A DNA stretch of 64,000 nt from Bartonella sp. AR 15-3 (GCF_002022445.1 NZ_MUYE01000001.1:806001-870000), one strand, 5' to 3'; numbered from the stretch's first letter, positions 29,055-39,522 are shown. Translations and numbers: made by a program. The notes: generated by a model not told the origin, from the sequence alone.

Positions 29055-31292
29055 CTATGTAATACTTTTATGCTCTGCTTTATCTACCGGAAACACCATA
29101 CGAATCATCGCACCACGGCCCTCATAAAAACTTTCTAATGCATCATGCAACTCCATGTAACCACCATGATCTTCAATAACTTTACGTACAATGGCTAACC
29201 CAAGCCCTGTTCCCTTCTCCCGCGTTGTTATATAAGGTTCTAATAATTTATGCCTTTGCTCCTTAGGAAATCCTTTACCGTTATCAATAATCTCAATAAT
29301 TAAACACTCTTCTTGACGATAAGAGCGTATCAGAATATGACCACAAACACTTTTTTCTCGCGCCACTGCATCAATTGCTTCACTCGCATTTTTGATAACG
29401 TTGCCAAAAGCCTGAACAATAAGACGATTATCAAATGCACCTATCAGTGGTACATCCCCTAAATCTTTCTCAAAATGAATATCACGACGAGTAACTTCTA
29501 TCAAGAAACACGCTTCATGCAATAATTGCCGTATATCTAAAATACGCATTTGCGGTTTGGGCATACGTGCAAAAGAAGAAAACTCATCGACCATACACCC
29601 GATATCTCCCACTTGCCGAATAATCGTATCAATACACTGATCAAAAACTTCTCGATCCTGTGTGATAATTTTTTTATAACGCCTACGAATACGCTCAGCT
29701 GATAACTGAATAGGCGTAAGGGGATTTTTAATCTCATGCGCAATACGACGCGCAATATCCGCCCATGCTGATGAACGCTGTGCTTCTACGAGATCCGTAA
29801 TATCATCAATTGTTAACACCCATGACTGTTCCTGTCCATCATTCTCTTCCATTGTCATTTGCACATTACAAACACGTTCCTGTCCTGCAACTTTTAAAGT
29901 CACTTGCTCATGATAATTCTTACGCCCTAATGAACAAGCAAGCTTAAAAACCTGTCCAATTTCAGAACTTAACGATACAAGATTACGCCCAATAACTTGC
30001 TCAGAATGAATACCAAACATTGTTTCAATAGACCGATTAATAATTGTAATATCCCCATTAACATCAATTCCAGCTACTCCTGCTGTTACACCAGATAAAA
30101 CCGCTTCAGAAAATCGCCGTCTCTCGTCAATTTGATCACGAACCGCAATCAACTCATTACGTCGGCTTTTAAGCTCACTGACCATATAATTAAAAGTCTT
30201 TGACAGCTGTCCAATATCCCCATCTCTTGCACGTACTGGTACAAAAACTTCCATATTTCCAGAAGCAACATCATCAGCTGCACTAATAAGAAGCCGAATA
30301 GGACACACCAAACGATCAGCTACAGCAATACCAGTCCAAATAGCTGATAAGAATAAACTTAAAAAAAGGCACAAATAAAGCATACCAAATGCAATTTGTG
30401 TTGGTAACCGATTTTCATTCAAATCACGATAACGCTCTGTATTAACTTCCGTCAAACGCAAAGCAGACAAAACACTTTGATCAACATCACGCACTAAATA
30501 CAAAAATGTATTTGAAATATTATTAAATTTCAAAATAATACCAAAATAATCGTGAACTCCTGGCTGAAAAGAGAAAGGCCTTGCACTAGTTGCTTGACCA
30601 ATTAGATAAGGTGGTGGAATAGGGAGCTGTTCCTCATCACCGAGATCACTTGATGCAAAAACAGTTCCATTTGAGCTTAATAAAAAAACCCCCCGAAGAT
30701 TACGCCCTACAGCATGACGTGTTAATTGCATTCGATACTCAGCTGGATTACGTGCTAGAAGTCTTTTATCATCCAGTGCTAATGCCATAGCATAGGATAA
30801 ATTCTTCAAATTTTGAAGCATTTCATCTGCGTAAGCATTTGCTAGATCAATAGAGGAACCTACAATTTGTCGAGTCGTCGTATCAAACCATCGATCAAGA
30901 CCTAGATGAAGAGCAGGACCAGATATAAGGGCGACAGCAACAGCTGGCAATGTTGCAACAAGCGCAAACAAAGAAATAAGCCGTACATGAAGACGCGAAC
31001 CAGCACGCCTAGATCGCCAAGCATAAATAATGGGAATTACCTCATACAAAACAATGGCTATAAGTCCCAAAACCCAAATACTATTAATAGCTATAAAAAA
31101 TAATGTTACAGCCCTAGTGGGAACAACAGGCGTTAATCCAATAAGAATGATAAACGAGATAGAAGCGGTCAGTAAAGCTAATACAATAATTGTGATACCC
31201 AAGAACGTATACACACTATTCAAACGTCGCGACTCATCTTTACAGATGTTTTGATTTAAGTCTTGGAGCTTCGTCACGGATGTTATATTCAT
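29055..31292 (-). CDS. ntrY: Sensor histidine kinase NtrY
   Basis: NtrY is a membrane-bound histidine kinase that phosphorylates NtrX. The 745-residue protein has three to four N-terminal membrane segments (within residues 28-135), a large extracytoplasmic sensor loop and another membrane helix near residue 305. A HAMP linker follows, then a PAS domain (FSEAVLSGVTAGVAGIDVNG), the phospho-acceptor box RRIAHEIKNPLTPIQLSAER, and an ATPase domain with N, G1 and G2 boxes (NVIKNASEAID, DNGKGF, GTGLGLAIV). All kinase motifs are present. ntrB and ntrC, which usually precede it in rhizobia, are not here. Confidence 0.97.
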   Translation of the reverse strand: MNITSVTKLQDLNQNICKDESRRLNSVYTFLGITIIVLALLTASISFIILIGLTPVVPTRAVTLFFIAINSIWVLGLIAIVLYEVIPIIYAWRSRRAGSRLHVRLISLFALVATLPAVAVALISGPALHLGLDRWFDTTTRQIVGSSIDLANAYADEMLQNLKNLSYAMALALDDKRLLARNPAEYRMQLTRHAVGRNLRGVFLLSSNGTVFASSDLGDEEQLPIPPPYLIGQATSARPFSFQPGVHDYFGIILKFNNISNTFLYLVRDVDQSVLSALRLTEVNTERYRDLNENRLPTQIAFGMLYLCLFLSLFLSAIWTGIAVADRLVCPIRLLISAADDVASGNMEVFVPVRARDGDIGQLSKTFNYMVSELKSRRNELIAVRDQIDERRRFSEAVLSGVTAGVAGIDVNGDITIINRSIETMFGIHSEQVIGRNLVSLSSEIGQVFKLACSLGRKNYHEQVTLKVAGQERVCNVQMTMEENDGQEQSWVLTIDDITDLVEAQRSSAWADIARRIAHEIKNPLTPIQLSAERIRRRYKKIITQDREVFDQCIDTIIRQVGDIGCMVDEFSSFARMPKPQMRILDIRQLLHEACFLIEVTRRDIHFEKDLGDVPLIGAFDNRLIVQAFGNVIKNASEAIDAVAREKSVCGHILIRSYRQEECLIIEIIDNGKGFPKEQRHKLLEPYITTREKGTGLGLAIVRKVIEDHGGYMELHDALESFYEGRGAMIRMVFPVDKAEHKSIT

Positions 31293-31461
31293 AATTACCT
31301 TATGTCACTTACTTCATTGTTCTCATATAAATCCTTATGTCAAAAATTGACAATACTATGATTTAAAATATAACTAATCTAAATTAAGAAAGAGCTTCCA
31401 TGTTTTTAATAGTAGCTTTTAAATAGGCCATATTATTCAGTGATATTTCATAGGACTTGCA

Positions 31462-31917
31462 ATGCGATTAACCAAACAAACAAATTATGCACTCCGGATG
31501 CTCATGTATTGTGCCTCTAATCAGGGAGCACTAAGCCGTATTCCTGAAATCGCCAGAGCATATGCTGTTTCTGAACTTTTTTTATTCAAAATCCTTCAAC
31601 CGCTCGTCGAAGCGGGCTTTATGAAAACAGTAAGAGGGCGTAATGGCGGTGTTAAATTAGCTAAACCTGCAACAGAAATTTCAGTAGCTGATGTTATTAA
31701 GATAACAGAAGATAATTTTTACATGGCAGAATGCTTCGATAATAAATTAAGTAATTGTCCACTAATAAATTTCTGTGGTTTAAATATTGTATTGAAAAAA
31801 GCTTTAGACTCTTTTTTTGATGTATTATCACTGACATCAATTGCTGATCTGCAATTATTATCCTCTCAACATCAATTTAAAATTGATACAGGAAAAAATA
31901 GACAATTAGCTAACTAA
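31462..31917 (+). CDS. rirA: Rrf2-family iron regulator RirA
   Basis: RirA is the iron-sulfur cluster regulator that represses iron uptake in rhizobia and relatives when iron is plentiful. The 151-residue protein has the Rrf2 start MRLTKQTNYALRMLMYCA, a winged helix with VRGRNGGVKLAKP, and three cysteines at 91, 99 and 105 (ECF, NCP, FCGLN) that match the cluster ligands. The match to rhizobial RirA is strong along the first 110 residues. It is the only obvious regulator here and lies just upstream of ispDF. Bartonella must manage iron and heme, so this is likely a global regulator. Confidence 0.93.
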   Translation: MRLTKQTNYALRMLMYCASNQGALSRIPEIARAYAVSELFLFKILQPLVEAGFMKTVRGRNGGVKLAKPATEISVADVIKITEDNFYMAECFDNKLSNCPLINFCGLNIVLKKALDSFFDVLSLTSIADLQLLSSQHQFKIDTGKNRQLAN

Positions 31918-31945
31918 GAGATAAAATTTCAAAAAGGAACTCGAT

Positions 31946-33139
31946 ATTTCTATTGCAGCGATAATATTAGCTGCCGGACGCAGCAAAAGGGCAGGGTCTC
32001 CAGAAAATGGCCCTAAACAATACCGGATTTTAGGACAAAAACCGGTTATTTATCATACTATACATTGTTTTTTACAACATGCTTCTATTACAGCTATCGT
32101 TTTGGTTATCCATCCAGATGATCGCCAAATATGTGAAAATGCTATAGCTGATTTGAAAGAACACCTTATCATTGTTGAAGGAGGTGATACACGTCAAATT
32201 TCTACTTTACATGGATTAAATGCACTCAAAAATATCAAGCCAGAATATATTCATATTCATGATGGTGCACGTCCTTTTGTAGAAAAAAAGCTTCTTGAAC
32301 GAATACATACTATTGTTAATCATCGAGAAGGTGTTCTCCCCGTCATTCCTGTCTCCGATACCCTTAAACGTTTAGATAATACAGACCTTGTTATAGATAC
32401 AATCCCACAGACAAATATGTATACTGCACAAACACCACAGTGTTTTCCATTTGAACTCATTTTAGCAGCTCATGAAAAAGCAATACAATCTCACCAAAAA
32501 AATTTTACTGATGACTCAGCGATTGCTGAATGGTTTGGAATCCCTATGCGAACAATTCCTGGAAATCCTAATAATATAAAAATTACGTGGCCAGAAGATT
32601 TTGAAACCGCCTATTCATATTTAAAAAAAAGGACGCAAATGTTCCCCGATATCCGTACTGGACATGGTTATGATGTCCACGCTTTCGAAAAAGGTGATTA
32701 TCTCACTTTGTGTGGTATAAACATCCCTTTTAAAAAGAAATTAAGTGGACATTCTGATGCTGATGTTGCTCTTCATGCTTTAACAGATGCTCTTTTAGCA
32801 ACTCAAGGAGCAGGAGATATCGGGACCCATTTTCCTCCTTCTGATCTTCAATGGAAAGATACATCATCAGAAGTTTTTCTTTGTTATGCCATTGATATAA
32901 TTAAAAAAGCAGGTGGTCGTATCGCTAATGTGGATATTACCTTAATTGCTGAAGAACCTAAAATTAGCGCTTATCGTCATATAATGATAGAAAACTTGAT
33001 GAACATACTCACACTTTCAACCAATCGCATCTCTATTAAAGCAACAACCAATGAAAAACTTGGTTTCATTGGTCGTGAAGAAGGAATTGCAGCTCTTGCA
33101 GTTACCACAGTTATTTATCCAGGAGAAATTCCACAGTGA
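31946..33139 (+). CDS. ispDF: Bifunctional IspD-IspF isoprenoid enzyme, apparent ATT start
   Basis: IspDF joins two steps of the MEP isoprenoid pathway: the CTP-dependent cytidylyltransferase (IspD) and the cyclodiphosphate synthase (IspF). The frame begins after a TAA at 31922. The only sensible start is ATT at 31946-31948, seven bases after AAGGA, giving SIAAIILAAGRSKR and the CTP loop. A TTG at 32102 would delete that loop. IspF is recognised from residue ~237 by DIRTGHGYDVHAF, GHSDADVALHA and a C-terminal TTNEKLGFIGREEGIAA. The rest is intact, about 397 residues. An ATG-to-ATT change would lower expression but may be tolerated, as with infC. The stop overlaps the cinA start. Confidence 0.9.
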   Translation: MSIAAIILAAGRSKRAGSPENGPKQYRILGQKPVIYHTIHCFLQHASITAIVLVIHPDDRQICENAIADLKEHLIIVEGGDTRQISTLHGLNALKNIKPEYIHIHDGARPFVEKKLLERIHTIVNHREGVLPVIPVSDTLKRLDNTDLVIDTIPQTNMYTAQTPQCFPFELILAAHEKAIQSHQKNFTDDSAIAEWFGIPMRTIPGNPNNIKITWPEDFETAYSYLKKRTQMFPDIRTGHGYDVHAFEKGDYLTLCGINIPFKKKLSGHSDADVALHALTDALLATQGAGDIGTHFPPSDLQWKDTSSEVFLCYAIDIIKKAGGRIANVDITLIAEEPKISAYRHIMIENLMNILTLSTNRISIKATTNEKLGFIGREEGIAALAVTTVIYPGEIPQ

Positions 33140-33624
33140 CACACTTTTGTGAAACATTAGCGAATGCTGTCCTTAAAGTTTGTCGTGAAAGAAATTTGCT
33201 TCTAACCACTGTAGAATCTTGCACAGGAGGACTTATTGCTGCAAATCTTACCAGCATTGCAGGATCATCAGATGTATTCGACTGTGGATTTATTGTTTAT
33301 TCAAACGAATCTAAAACTAATCTCGTTGGTGTATCCCCTGAACTTATCAAAACATATAAATCAGTCTCAAAAGAAGTTGCTATTGCAATGGCTGAAGGTG
33401 GACTGAAATATTCACGAGCTTCAATTTCAGTCGCTGTAACAGGCATTGCTGGACCTGGAGGAGCATATTTAGATCAACCAGTGGGACTGGTCCATTGTGC
33501 AACAGCTTATAAAAAGCACGCAACCATGCATCAAGAAATGCGTTTTGGTAATTCTGATCGGAATGTCATTCGCCACATGACTGTTGAAAATGCTTTAAAT
33601 CTTATTCTTAAATATTTCGAATAA
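33136..33624 (+). CDS. CinA C-terminal domain protein (NMN amidohydrolase, PncC type)
   Basis: This 162-residue protein is the stand-alone CinA C-terminal domain, an NMN deamidase in the pyridine nucleotide salvage pathway. Signatures are TTVESCTGGLIAANLTSIAGSS and VAVTGIAGPGGA. The N-terminal MoaB-like domain of longer CinA is absent, which is usual for short members. It starts at GTG, overlapping the ispDF TGA as GTGA, so the two are translated together. It ends 23 bp before ratA, which is transcribed toward it. Confidence 0.93.
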   Translation: MTHFCETLANAVLKVCRERNLLLTTVESCTGGLIAANLTSIAGSSDVFDCGFIVYSNESKTNLVGVSPELIKTYKSVSKEVAIAMAEGGLKYSRASISVAVTGIAGPGGAYLDQPVGLVHCATAYKKHATMHQEMRFGNSDRNVIRHMTVENALNLILKYFE

Positions 33625-33647
33625 TATCCCTTTAATAATTGATAAAA

Positions 33648-34109
33648 TCATACTGTTGGAAAACCATAAATTTGATGTGCACGTTTTTCAAAAGCATCAG
33701 TAAATTTATTAAAAGCAATACTAAACATTGACCCCACAGCTAACCCAAGCATTTTACTCTTAAACTCATAATCAATAAAAAATTCTATATCACATGCATC
33801 TTTATTTTTAACATCATGAAAAACCCAACGATTATCAAGATATTTGAATGGACCATCAATATATTTCACTTCAATAAGATTTTCTTTCGGATGAAGAAGC
33901 ACTTGAGTTGTAAAAGTTTCTCTAAACATCTTATAACCCACTGTCATATCAGCAAAAAGCAAAATCTTTTCTTCACGTTCCTTTCGAGAACGTATAATTA
34001 AAGCCTCACACATGGGTAAAAATTCAGGATAACATTCAATATCGGCAACAAGCTCAAACATTTCACGAGCAGTATGAGCAATTTTCCGATGTGTTGTAAA
34101 AGTCGGCAT
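33648..34109 (-). CDS. RatA/Coq10-type START-domain protein
   Basis: The 153-residue protein belongs to the polyketide cyclase/START-like family that includes RatA and Coq10. The blocks are FTTHRKIAHTAREMFELVADIECYPEFLPMCEA at the start and FKYLDNRWVF, then CDIEFFIDYEFKS. Members bind ubiquinone or act at the ribosome; I cannot tell which from the sequence. It sits 8 bp after lipA on the same strand, the usual rhizobial neighbour. No odd feature. Confidence 0.9.
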   Translation of the reverse strand: MPTFTTHRKIAHTAREMFELVADIECYPEFLPMCEALIIRSRKEREEKILLFADMTVGYKMFRETFTTQVLLHPKENLIEVKYIDGPFKYLDNRWVFHDVKNKDACDIEFFIDYEFKSKMLGLAVGSMFSIAFNKFTDAFEKRAHQIYGFPTV

Positions 34110-34117
34110 AATTATCT

Positions 34118-35074
34118 CTATTGGGAAAATTTTTCAGCACGTGCTTTTTGCAAAGCTTCAAAATCATCTCCCGCATGGTGAGATGAACGTGTCAAAGGGT
34201 GAGAAGCCATATGTAAAAAACCCTTTACTTTGCCAATTTTGGCAAATGACTCAAACTCTTCAGGATTTACAAAACGAATGATAGGATGATGTTTTCGCGT
34301 AGGCTGCAAATATTGCCCAATCGTCATAAAATCAACATCTGCAGAACGCAAATCATCCATCAGTTGAAGAATTTCATTCCGTTCTTCCCCAAGCCCAACC
34401 ATAATTCCTGATTTTGTGAAGATTGTTGGATCAAGTTCTTTAACGCGTTGTAATAACCGAATCGAATGAAAATAGCGTGCTCCTGGACGTACCTTCAAAT
34501 ATTTTGATGGCACTGTTTCCAAATTATGATTAAAAACATCAGGCTTAGCAGCAACAACAATTTCCAATGCACCATCCTTATTACGAAAATCAGGCGTTAA
34601 TACTTCAATTGTTGTCGTTGGAGCTTTCTGGCGAATAGCGTAAATAACTTTGGCAAAATGCCGTGCACCACCATCAGAAAGGTCATCACGATCAACAGAT
34701 GTAATAACAACATGCTTCAATTCCATCTGCACAACAGCATCGGCTACGCGTTCTGGCTCATTATTATCAACTGCAAATGGAATACCTGTTGCAACATTAC
34801 AAAAAGCACAAGCTCGTGTACATATTTCACCTAAAATCATAAAGCTGGCATGTCGTTTACTCCAACATTCGCCAATATTGGGACAACCTGCTTCCTCACA
34901 TACGGTAACTAATTTATTGGTACGCACCACATTATAGGTTTCCTTATATATTGGCGACACTGGTGCTTTTACACGAATCCAATTCGGTTTTTTCTGAATA
35001 CTTGTATCAGGAAGATGCGCCTTTTCAGGATGCCGCATACGTCTACTCGTAACTTTATCAAGCACCGTAACCAT
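34118..35074 (-). CDS. lipA: Lipoyl synthase
   Basis: LipA is a radical SAM enzyme that inserts two sulfurs into octanoyl-protein to make lipoate. The 318-residue sequence has the three auxiliary-cluster Cys in [12 protein letters not shown] and the radical [13 protein letters not shown] (CxxxCxxC). A C-terminal RSSHHAG supplies the Ser ligand. It lies next to lpdA and pdhCBA, whose E2 and E1-beta lipoyl domains it serves. Intact. Confidence 0.98.
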   Translation of the reverse strand: MVTVLDKVTSRRMRHPEKAHLPDTSIQKKPNWIRVKAPVSPIYKETYNVVRTNKLVTVCEEAGCPNIGECWSKRHASFMILGEICTRACAFCNVATGIPFAVDNNEPERVADAVVQMELKHVVITSVDRDDLSDGGARHFAKVIYAIRQKAPTTTIEVLTPDFRNKDGALEIVVAAKPDVFNHNLETVPSKYLKVRPGARYFHSIRLLQRVKELDPTIFTKSGIMVGLGEERNEILQLMDDLRSADVDFMTIGQYLQPTRKHHPIIRFVNPEEFESFAKIGKVKGFLHMASHPLTRSSHHAGDDFEALQKARAEKFSQ

Positions 35075-35147
35075 TCAAGACCTCTGTCTTTTAGATATAA
35101 AACGTTGATAAAAATCACATAATCCAGATTTGCATATAACCTAATCA

Positions 35148-36608
35148 TTAAGCATTTAAAACCTGATCATAAGCATCTAACACACTCTCTTTCATCATTT
35201 CTGATAATGTCGGATGTGGAAAAATAGTGTGCATTAATTCTTCTTCTGTTGTCTCAAGATTCATAGCAATAACAAAACCTTGAATGAGCTCTGTCACTTC
35301 TGCTCCTACCATATGCGCACCAAGAAGCTGTCCTGTTTTTCTATCAAAAATAGTTTTAACTAATCCTTGATCTTCTCCTAAAGCAATTGCCTTACCATTC
35401 GCTGAAAAAAAGTAGCGACCAATACGTATATCATAACCTGCTTCTTTTGCCGCCATTTCTGAAAGTCCTACAGAAGCAACTTGTGGCGTACAATATGTGC
35501 ATCCTGGAATTTTCGTTTTATCAAGAGAATGAGCACTCTTCAAACCAGCAATATGTTCAATACATATTACACCTTCTTCCTCTGCCTTGTGGGCCAACAT
35601 AGGAGGACCAGCAACGTCACCAATAGCGTAAATTCCTTTCACTCCTGTCCGACTCCATTCATCAGTAATAATGCATCCACGATCAGTTTTGATACCTAAT
35701 GCTTCTAATCCAAGATTTTCAATATTACCTTGAACCCCAACGGCTGAAATCAATCGATCAACTATTACTGTTTCTATCTTACCCTTAACATCAATATGCG
35801 TTGTAACAAAATCAGCAGTTTTTTCAACTTTGATCACTTTTGCTTCAGTAAGAATACGTATACCCTTTTTCTCTAGCTGTTTACGAGCGAATGTTGAAAT
35901 TTCAATATCTTCAACCGGCATAATTTGAGGCATCATTTCAACAACAGTTACCTCAGCACCCATATCATGATAAAAAGAAGCGAATTCAATACCTATCGCT
36001 CCAGATCCCATCACTAAAAGAGATTTTGGCATAGCAGGAGGAACCATAGCTTCAAAATAAGTCCAAATGAGTTTTCCATCTGGTTTAATATCAGGAAGAA
36101 CACGAGGACGTGCACCAGTAGCAATAATTACATGCCTTGCCTGATAAGCTCCTTCCCCTAATACCTCTTTAGGAACTGGATTTTGTGGCTGCATAACTTT
36201 TTTTGATGATGCAGAAACCATAATTTCTACAGGCTGATTACCTTTAGCTGCCTTTGTTAGTTTCGCTTCACCCCAAATAATATCAATTTTGTTTTTTTTC
36301 AATAAAAAACCAACACCAGCATTTAAACGCGCCGAAACCCCGCGAGAACGTAGTACAACATCTTTAATATCGACTTCTATGGAACCATTAAGCTTTAATC
36401 CATAATCTTTTGCATGCTCAGCAAAATGTTTTATTTCTGCTGAACGTAAGAGTGCTTTTGTTGGGATACACCCCCAATTTAAACAGATCCCGCCTAAATG
36501 CTCACGTTCAACAATTGCAGTCTTAAAACCACATTGTGCCGCACGAATCGCAGTTACATATCCACCTGGTCCTGAACCAATCACAATCACATCATAAAGA
36601 CCTGCCAC
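35148..36608 (-). CDS. lpdA: Dihydrolipoamide dehydrogenase (E3)
   Basis: E3 reoxidises dihydrolipoamide and makes NADH. The 486-residue protein has FAD-binding GSGPGGYVTAI, the redox-active pair in GGICLNWGCIPTKAL, NAD-binding GSGAIGIEFASF and the catalytic His-Glu in IFPHPTLSEMM. It lies 224 bp after pdhC and is co-oriented, so it most likely serves the pyruvate dehydrogenase complex encoded beside it. One insert near 130-150 (SSKKVMQPQNPVPKEV) is of the type seen in PDH-linked E3. Confidence 0.97.
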   Translation of the reverse strand: MAGLYDVIVIGSGPGGYVTAIRAAQCGFKTAIVEREHLGGICLNWGCIPTKALLRSAEIKHFAEHAKDYGLKLNGSIEVDIKDVVLRSRGVSARLNAGVGFLLKKNKIDIIWGEAKLTKAAKGNQPVEIMVSASSKKVMQPQNPVPKEVLGEGAYQARHVIIATGARPRVLPDIKPDGKLIWTYFEAMVPPAMPKSLLVMGSGAIGIEFASFYHDMGAEVTVVEMMPQIMPVEDIEISTFARKQLEKKGIRILTEAKVIKVEKTADFVTTHIDVKGKIETVIVDRLISAVGVQGNIENLGLEALGIKTDRGCIITDEWSRTGVKGIYAIGDVAGPPMLAHKAEEEGVICIEHIAGLKSAHSLDKTKIPGCTYCTPQVASVGLSEMAAKEAGYDIRIGRYFFSANGKAIALGEDQGLVKTIFDRKTGQLLGAHMVGAEVTELIQGFVIAMNLETTEEELMHTIFPHPTLSEMMKESVLDAYDQVLNA

Positions 36609-36832
36609 AATAATCCCTCCATGGATATATGCAAAAATGGATATGTATTATCCAAACTTTAAACTGAAAATTAATAGACAAACTTCTTTCATGTATACCG
36701 TTTCAAATACTATAGAAAAACTTTATTAAATCAAAAGAGATTATAAACCATCATATCAAATTATTGAGATCCATCTCTTTCAGTACATTCTTCCACACTC
36801 TTAAGCACATGAGCACAATATTTAAAAATAAT

Positions 36833-38155
36833 TTAAATTAACATCGTTAATGGATTTTCAATTACCTTCTTAAAAGTCTGAGCAACTTCTGCCGCTAGTG
36901 CTCCATCAATAGCGCGATGATCAACTGAAAGAGTAACTGACATAACTGTTGCTATTGCTAATGCACCATCCTTAACAATAGCACGCTTCTCGCCTGAACC
37001 AATTGCAAAAATCGTTGCATGCGGCGGATTAATAATAGCAGAAAAATTTTTTATACCGTACATCCCCATATTTGATACAGCTGTTGTCCCTCCTTGGTAT
37101 TCTTCCATTTTCAATTTACGTTCACGAGCACGCGTTGCAAGATCTTTCATTTCATTAGAAATGATTGACAAAGATTTCTCTTCTGCACAGCGAATAATCG
37201 GTACCATTAACCCATTCGGAACAGAAACAGCAACACCAACATCACAGTGTTTGTGATACAGCATTCCATCCTCAAGCCATGATACATTAGCATCAGGTAC
37301 AGCTTTCAAAGAAAGCGCTACAGCTTTAATAATCATATCATTGACGGATAGCTTATAAGCAGCTTTCATACCTTCTTGCATCTCAACCATTGGAACAACA
37401 GCGTTTAATTGCGTACGTAATTCCAATAACGCATCTAATTCGCAATCTATAGTTACGTAAAAATGTGGTACCATCTGCTTTGATGCAACTAAACGCTTAG
37501 CAATTGTTTTACGCATATTATCATGAGGTGTGAATGTATATTCACTCTCTTTAAACAATTGTAAAATTTGTCTATCAGAAGTGCCTGAAGATATCGACTG
37601 ATCGATATGCAATGAATGAGAACTTGCAATACCATTATTCAGAGCTTTCTCCACATCGCGTTTAATGATACGCCCATGAGGACCAGTGCCAGAAATAAGT
37701 AATAAATCGATTCCCATCTGAGCTGCCAATCGTCTCGCTAAAGGAGATGCAAAAAGACGTCTATTATCCACATTTTGTCGTACTAATTGCTGATTTGTTG
37801 ATGAATGAGCAGCTTGCACACTTACTGATTCCACCGATTGTTTAATATTTGGTTCTTTCACTACAACAGAAGAAGTTTCTTCTGCAATTTTTGCAGCTTC
37901 AAATAGATCCTCACCTTCTTCTGCTAAAATAACAATCAGGCTATTGACTTTAACTCTCTGTGTTCCAGCAGGTACAACAATTTTAGCAACCGTTCCTTCA
38001 TCAATAGCTTCTACTTCCATTGTTGCTTTATCTGTTTCAATTTCAGCAATAATATCACCGCATGCAACCTTATCACCTTCTTTGATATTCCACTTTGATA
38101 AATTTCCTTCTTCCATTGTAGGAGAAAGCGCAGGCATCGTAATCTTAATAGGCAT
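36833..38155 (-). CDS. pdhC: Pyruvate dehydrogenase E2 (dihydrolipoamide acetyltransferase)
   Basis: E2 moves the acetyl group from lipoate to CoA. The 440-residue protein has one lipoyl domain with modified Lys43 (ETDKATMEVEA), a Pro/Ser-poor linker, and an E3-binding domain near residues 130-170 (ASPLARRLAAQMGIDL, GPHGRIIKRDVE). The catalytic domain has DHRAIDGA and ends with KKVIENPLTML. The lipoyl domain is nearly the same as the one on PdhB, showing shared origin. It lies 14 bp after pdhB in the same orientation. Confidence 0.97.
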   Translation of the reverse strand: MPIKITMPALSPTMEEGNLSKWNIKEGDKVACGDIIAEIETDKATMEVEAIDEGTVAKIVVPAGTQRVKVNSLIVILAEEGEDLFEAAKIAEETSSVVVKEPNIKQSVESVSVQAAHSSTNQQLVRQNVDNRRLFASPLARRLAAQMGIDLLLISGTGPHGRIIKRDVEKALNNGIASSHSLHIDQSISSGTSDRQILQLFKESEYTFTPHDNMRKTIAKRLVASKQMVPHFYVTIDCELDALLELRTQLNAVVPMVEMQEGMKAAYKLSVNDMIIKAVALSLKAVPDANVSWLEDGMLYHKHCDVGVAVSVPNGLMVPIIRCAEEKSLSIISNEMKDLATRARERKLKMEEYQGGTTAVSNMGMYGIKNFSAIINPPHATIFAIGSGEKRAIVKDGALAIATVMSVTLSVDHRAIDGALAAEVAQTFKKVIENPLTMLI

Positions 38156-38169
38156 AGTGTTCTCCTCAA

Positions 38170-39522
38170 TTATGCTTTATAAGTTACAGCCTTAACGGCT
38201 TCGACAATTTCAGCAATATTTGGCAAAGCCAATTTTTCAAGATTTGCTGCATAAGGCATAGGTACATCCTTTCCAGCAATTGTAGCAATTGGTGCATCAA
38301 GATAATCAAAAGCCTGTTGCATAACACGTGTTGCTATTTCAGTGCCAACAGATGACTGAGGATAGCCTTCTTCAATTGTTACCAAACGACCTGTATTTTT
38401 AACTGAAGCAATAATTGTTGGTAAATCCATTGGACGAATAGTTCGTAAATCAATTAATTCAGCATCAATGCCAAGCTTTTCAATTTCCGGCAATGCTTGA
38501 AGCGCATAATGCATTCCAATTCCAAAAGAAACAATTGTTACATCCTTACCAGATTTATGGATCCGCGCTTTGCCAATAGGCAAAATGAAATCATCCATCT
38601 TTGGCACTTCAAACTGATGACCATAAAGAATTTCGTTTTCTAAGAAAATAACAGGATTGTCATCACGAATAGCAGCCTTAAGCAAACCCTTAGCATCTGC
38701 TGCATTATAAGGCATAATAACCTTAAGGCCTGGCACATGACTATACCATGCAGCATAACACTGCGAATGTTGTGCACCAACACGCGCAGCAGCGCCATTG
38801 GGACCACGAAAAACCATAGGAGTAGACATTTGTCCACCAGACATATAACGAGTTTTTGCCGCTGAGTTGATAATTTGATCTATCGCCTGCATAGCAAAGT
38901 TAAATGTCATAAACTCAACAATAGGACGCAAGCCTCCGAATGCAGCACCAACAGCCAACCCTGCAAAACCGTGCTCTGTAATAGGTGTATCAACAACTCG
39001 GCGTGCACCAAATTCCTCTAATAAACCTTGACTAACTTTATAGGCCCCCTGATATTGGGCTACTTCTTCTCCCATTAAGAAAACTGTCTCATCGCGCCTC
39101 ATTTCTTCAGCCATAGCCTGATTAAGGGCTTCACGCACTGTCATCATAATCATTTCGGTGTTTCCAGGAATATCAGGATCAGAAGCGATTTCAAAAATAG
39201 GTTGTACAGGGACTGATAGCATAGTAGCAGCCTCTCCTCCTTGTGATTTTAAAGTTTGTGAAATATTTTCAGCACTTTCACCTTCTTCTAATAATACTGC
39301 AATAACAGTATTCACTTTAACATTTTCAGTACCTTCAGCTACAAAAATCCTACCAACAATACCCTCATCAATAGCTTCCACTTCCATTATTGCTTTATCC
39401 GTTTCAATTTCAGCAACTACATCACCAGAGCTAACTTTATCACCTTCTTTCTTAAGCCATTTAGATAGCTTACCTTCTTCCATTGTTGGCGAAAGTGCCG
39501 GCATTAGAATATCAATGGGCAT
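38170..39522 (-). CDS. pdhB: Pyruvate dehydrogenase E1 beta with N-terminal lipoyl domain
   Basis: E1-beta forms the decarboxylating E1 with PdhA. In this 450-residue version residues 1-80 are a lipoyl domain with Lys43 ([11 protein letters not shown]), a layout known in rhizobia. The remaining ~325 residues are the transketolase-like beta subunit ([60 protein letters not shown]). It lies 16 bp after pdhA. Its lipoyl domain implies a second lipoylated site per complex. Confidence 0.97.
   Translation of the reverse strand: MPIDILMPALSPTMEEGKLSKWLKKEGDKVSSGDVVAEIETDKAIMEVEAIDEGIVGRIFVAEGTENVKVNTVIAVLLEEGESAENISQTLKSQGGEAATMLSVPVQPIFEIASDPDIPGNTEMIMMTVREALNQAMAEEMRRDETVFLMGEEVAQYQGAYKVSQGLLEEFGARRVVDTPITEHGFAGLAVGAAFGGLRPIVEFMTFNFAMQAIDQIINSAAKTRYMSGGQMSTPMVFRGPNGAAARVGAQHSQCYAAWYSHVPGLKVIMPYNAADAKGLLKAAIRDDNPVIFLENEILYGHQFEVPKMDDFILPIGKARIHKSGKDVTIVSFGIGMHYALQALPEIEKLGIDAELIDLRTIRPMDLPTIIASVKNTGRLVTIEEGYPQSSVGTEIATRVMQQAFDYLDAPIATIAGKDVPMPYAANLEKLALPNIAEIVEAVKAVTYKA

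Noticed and set aside
32102-33139. TTG at 32102 as the ispDF start
   Set aside because: It would remove about 52 conserved residues, including the IspD nucleotide-binding loop; homology clearly continues upstream to 31946.
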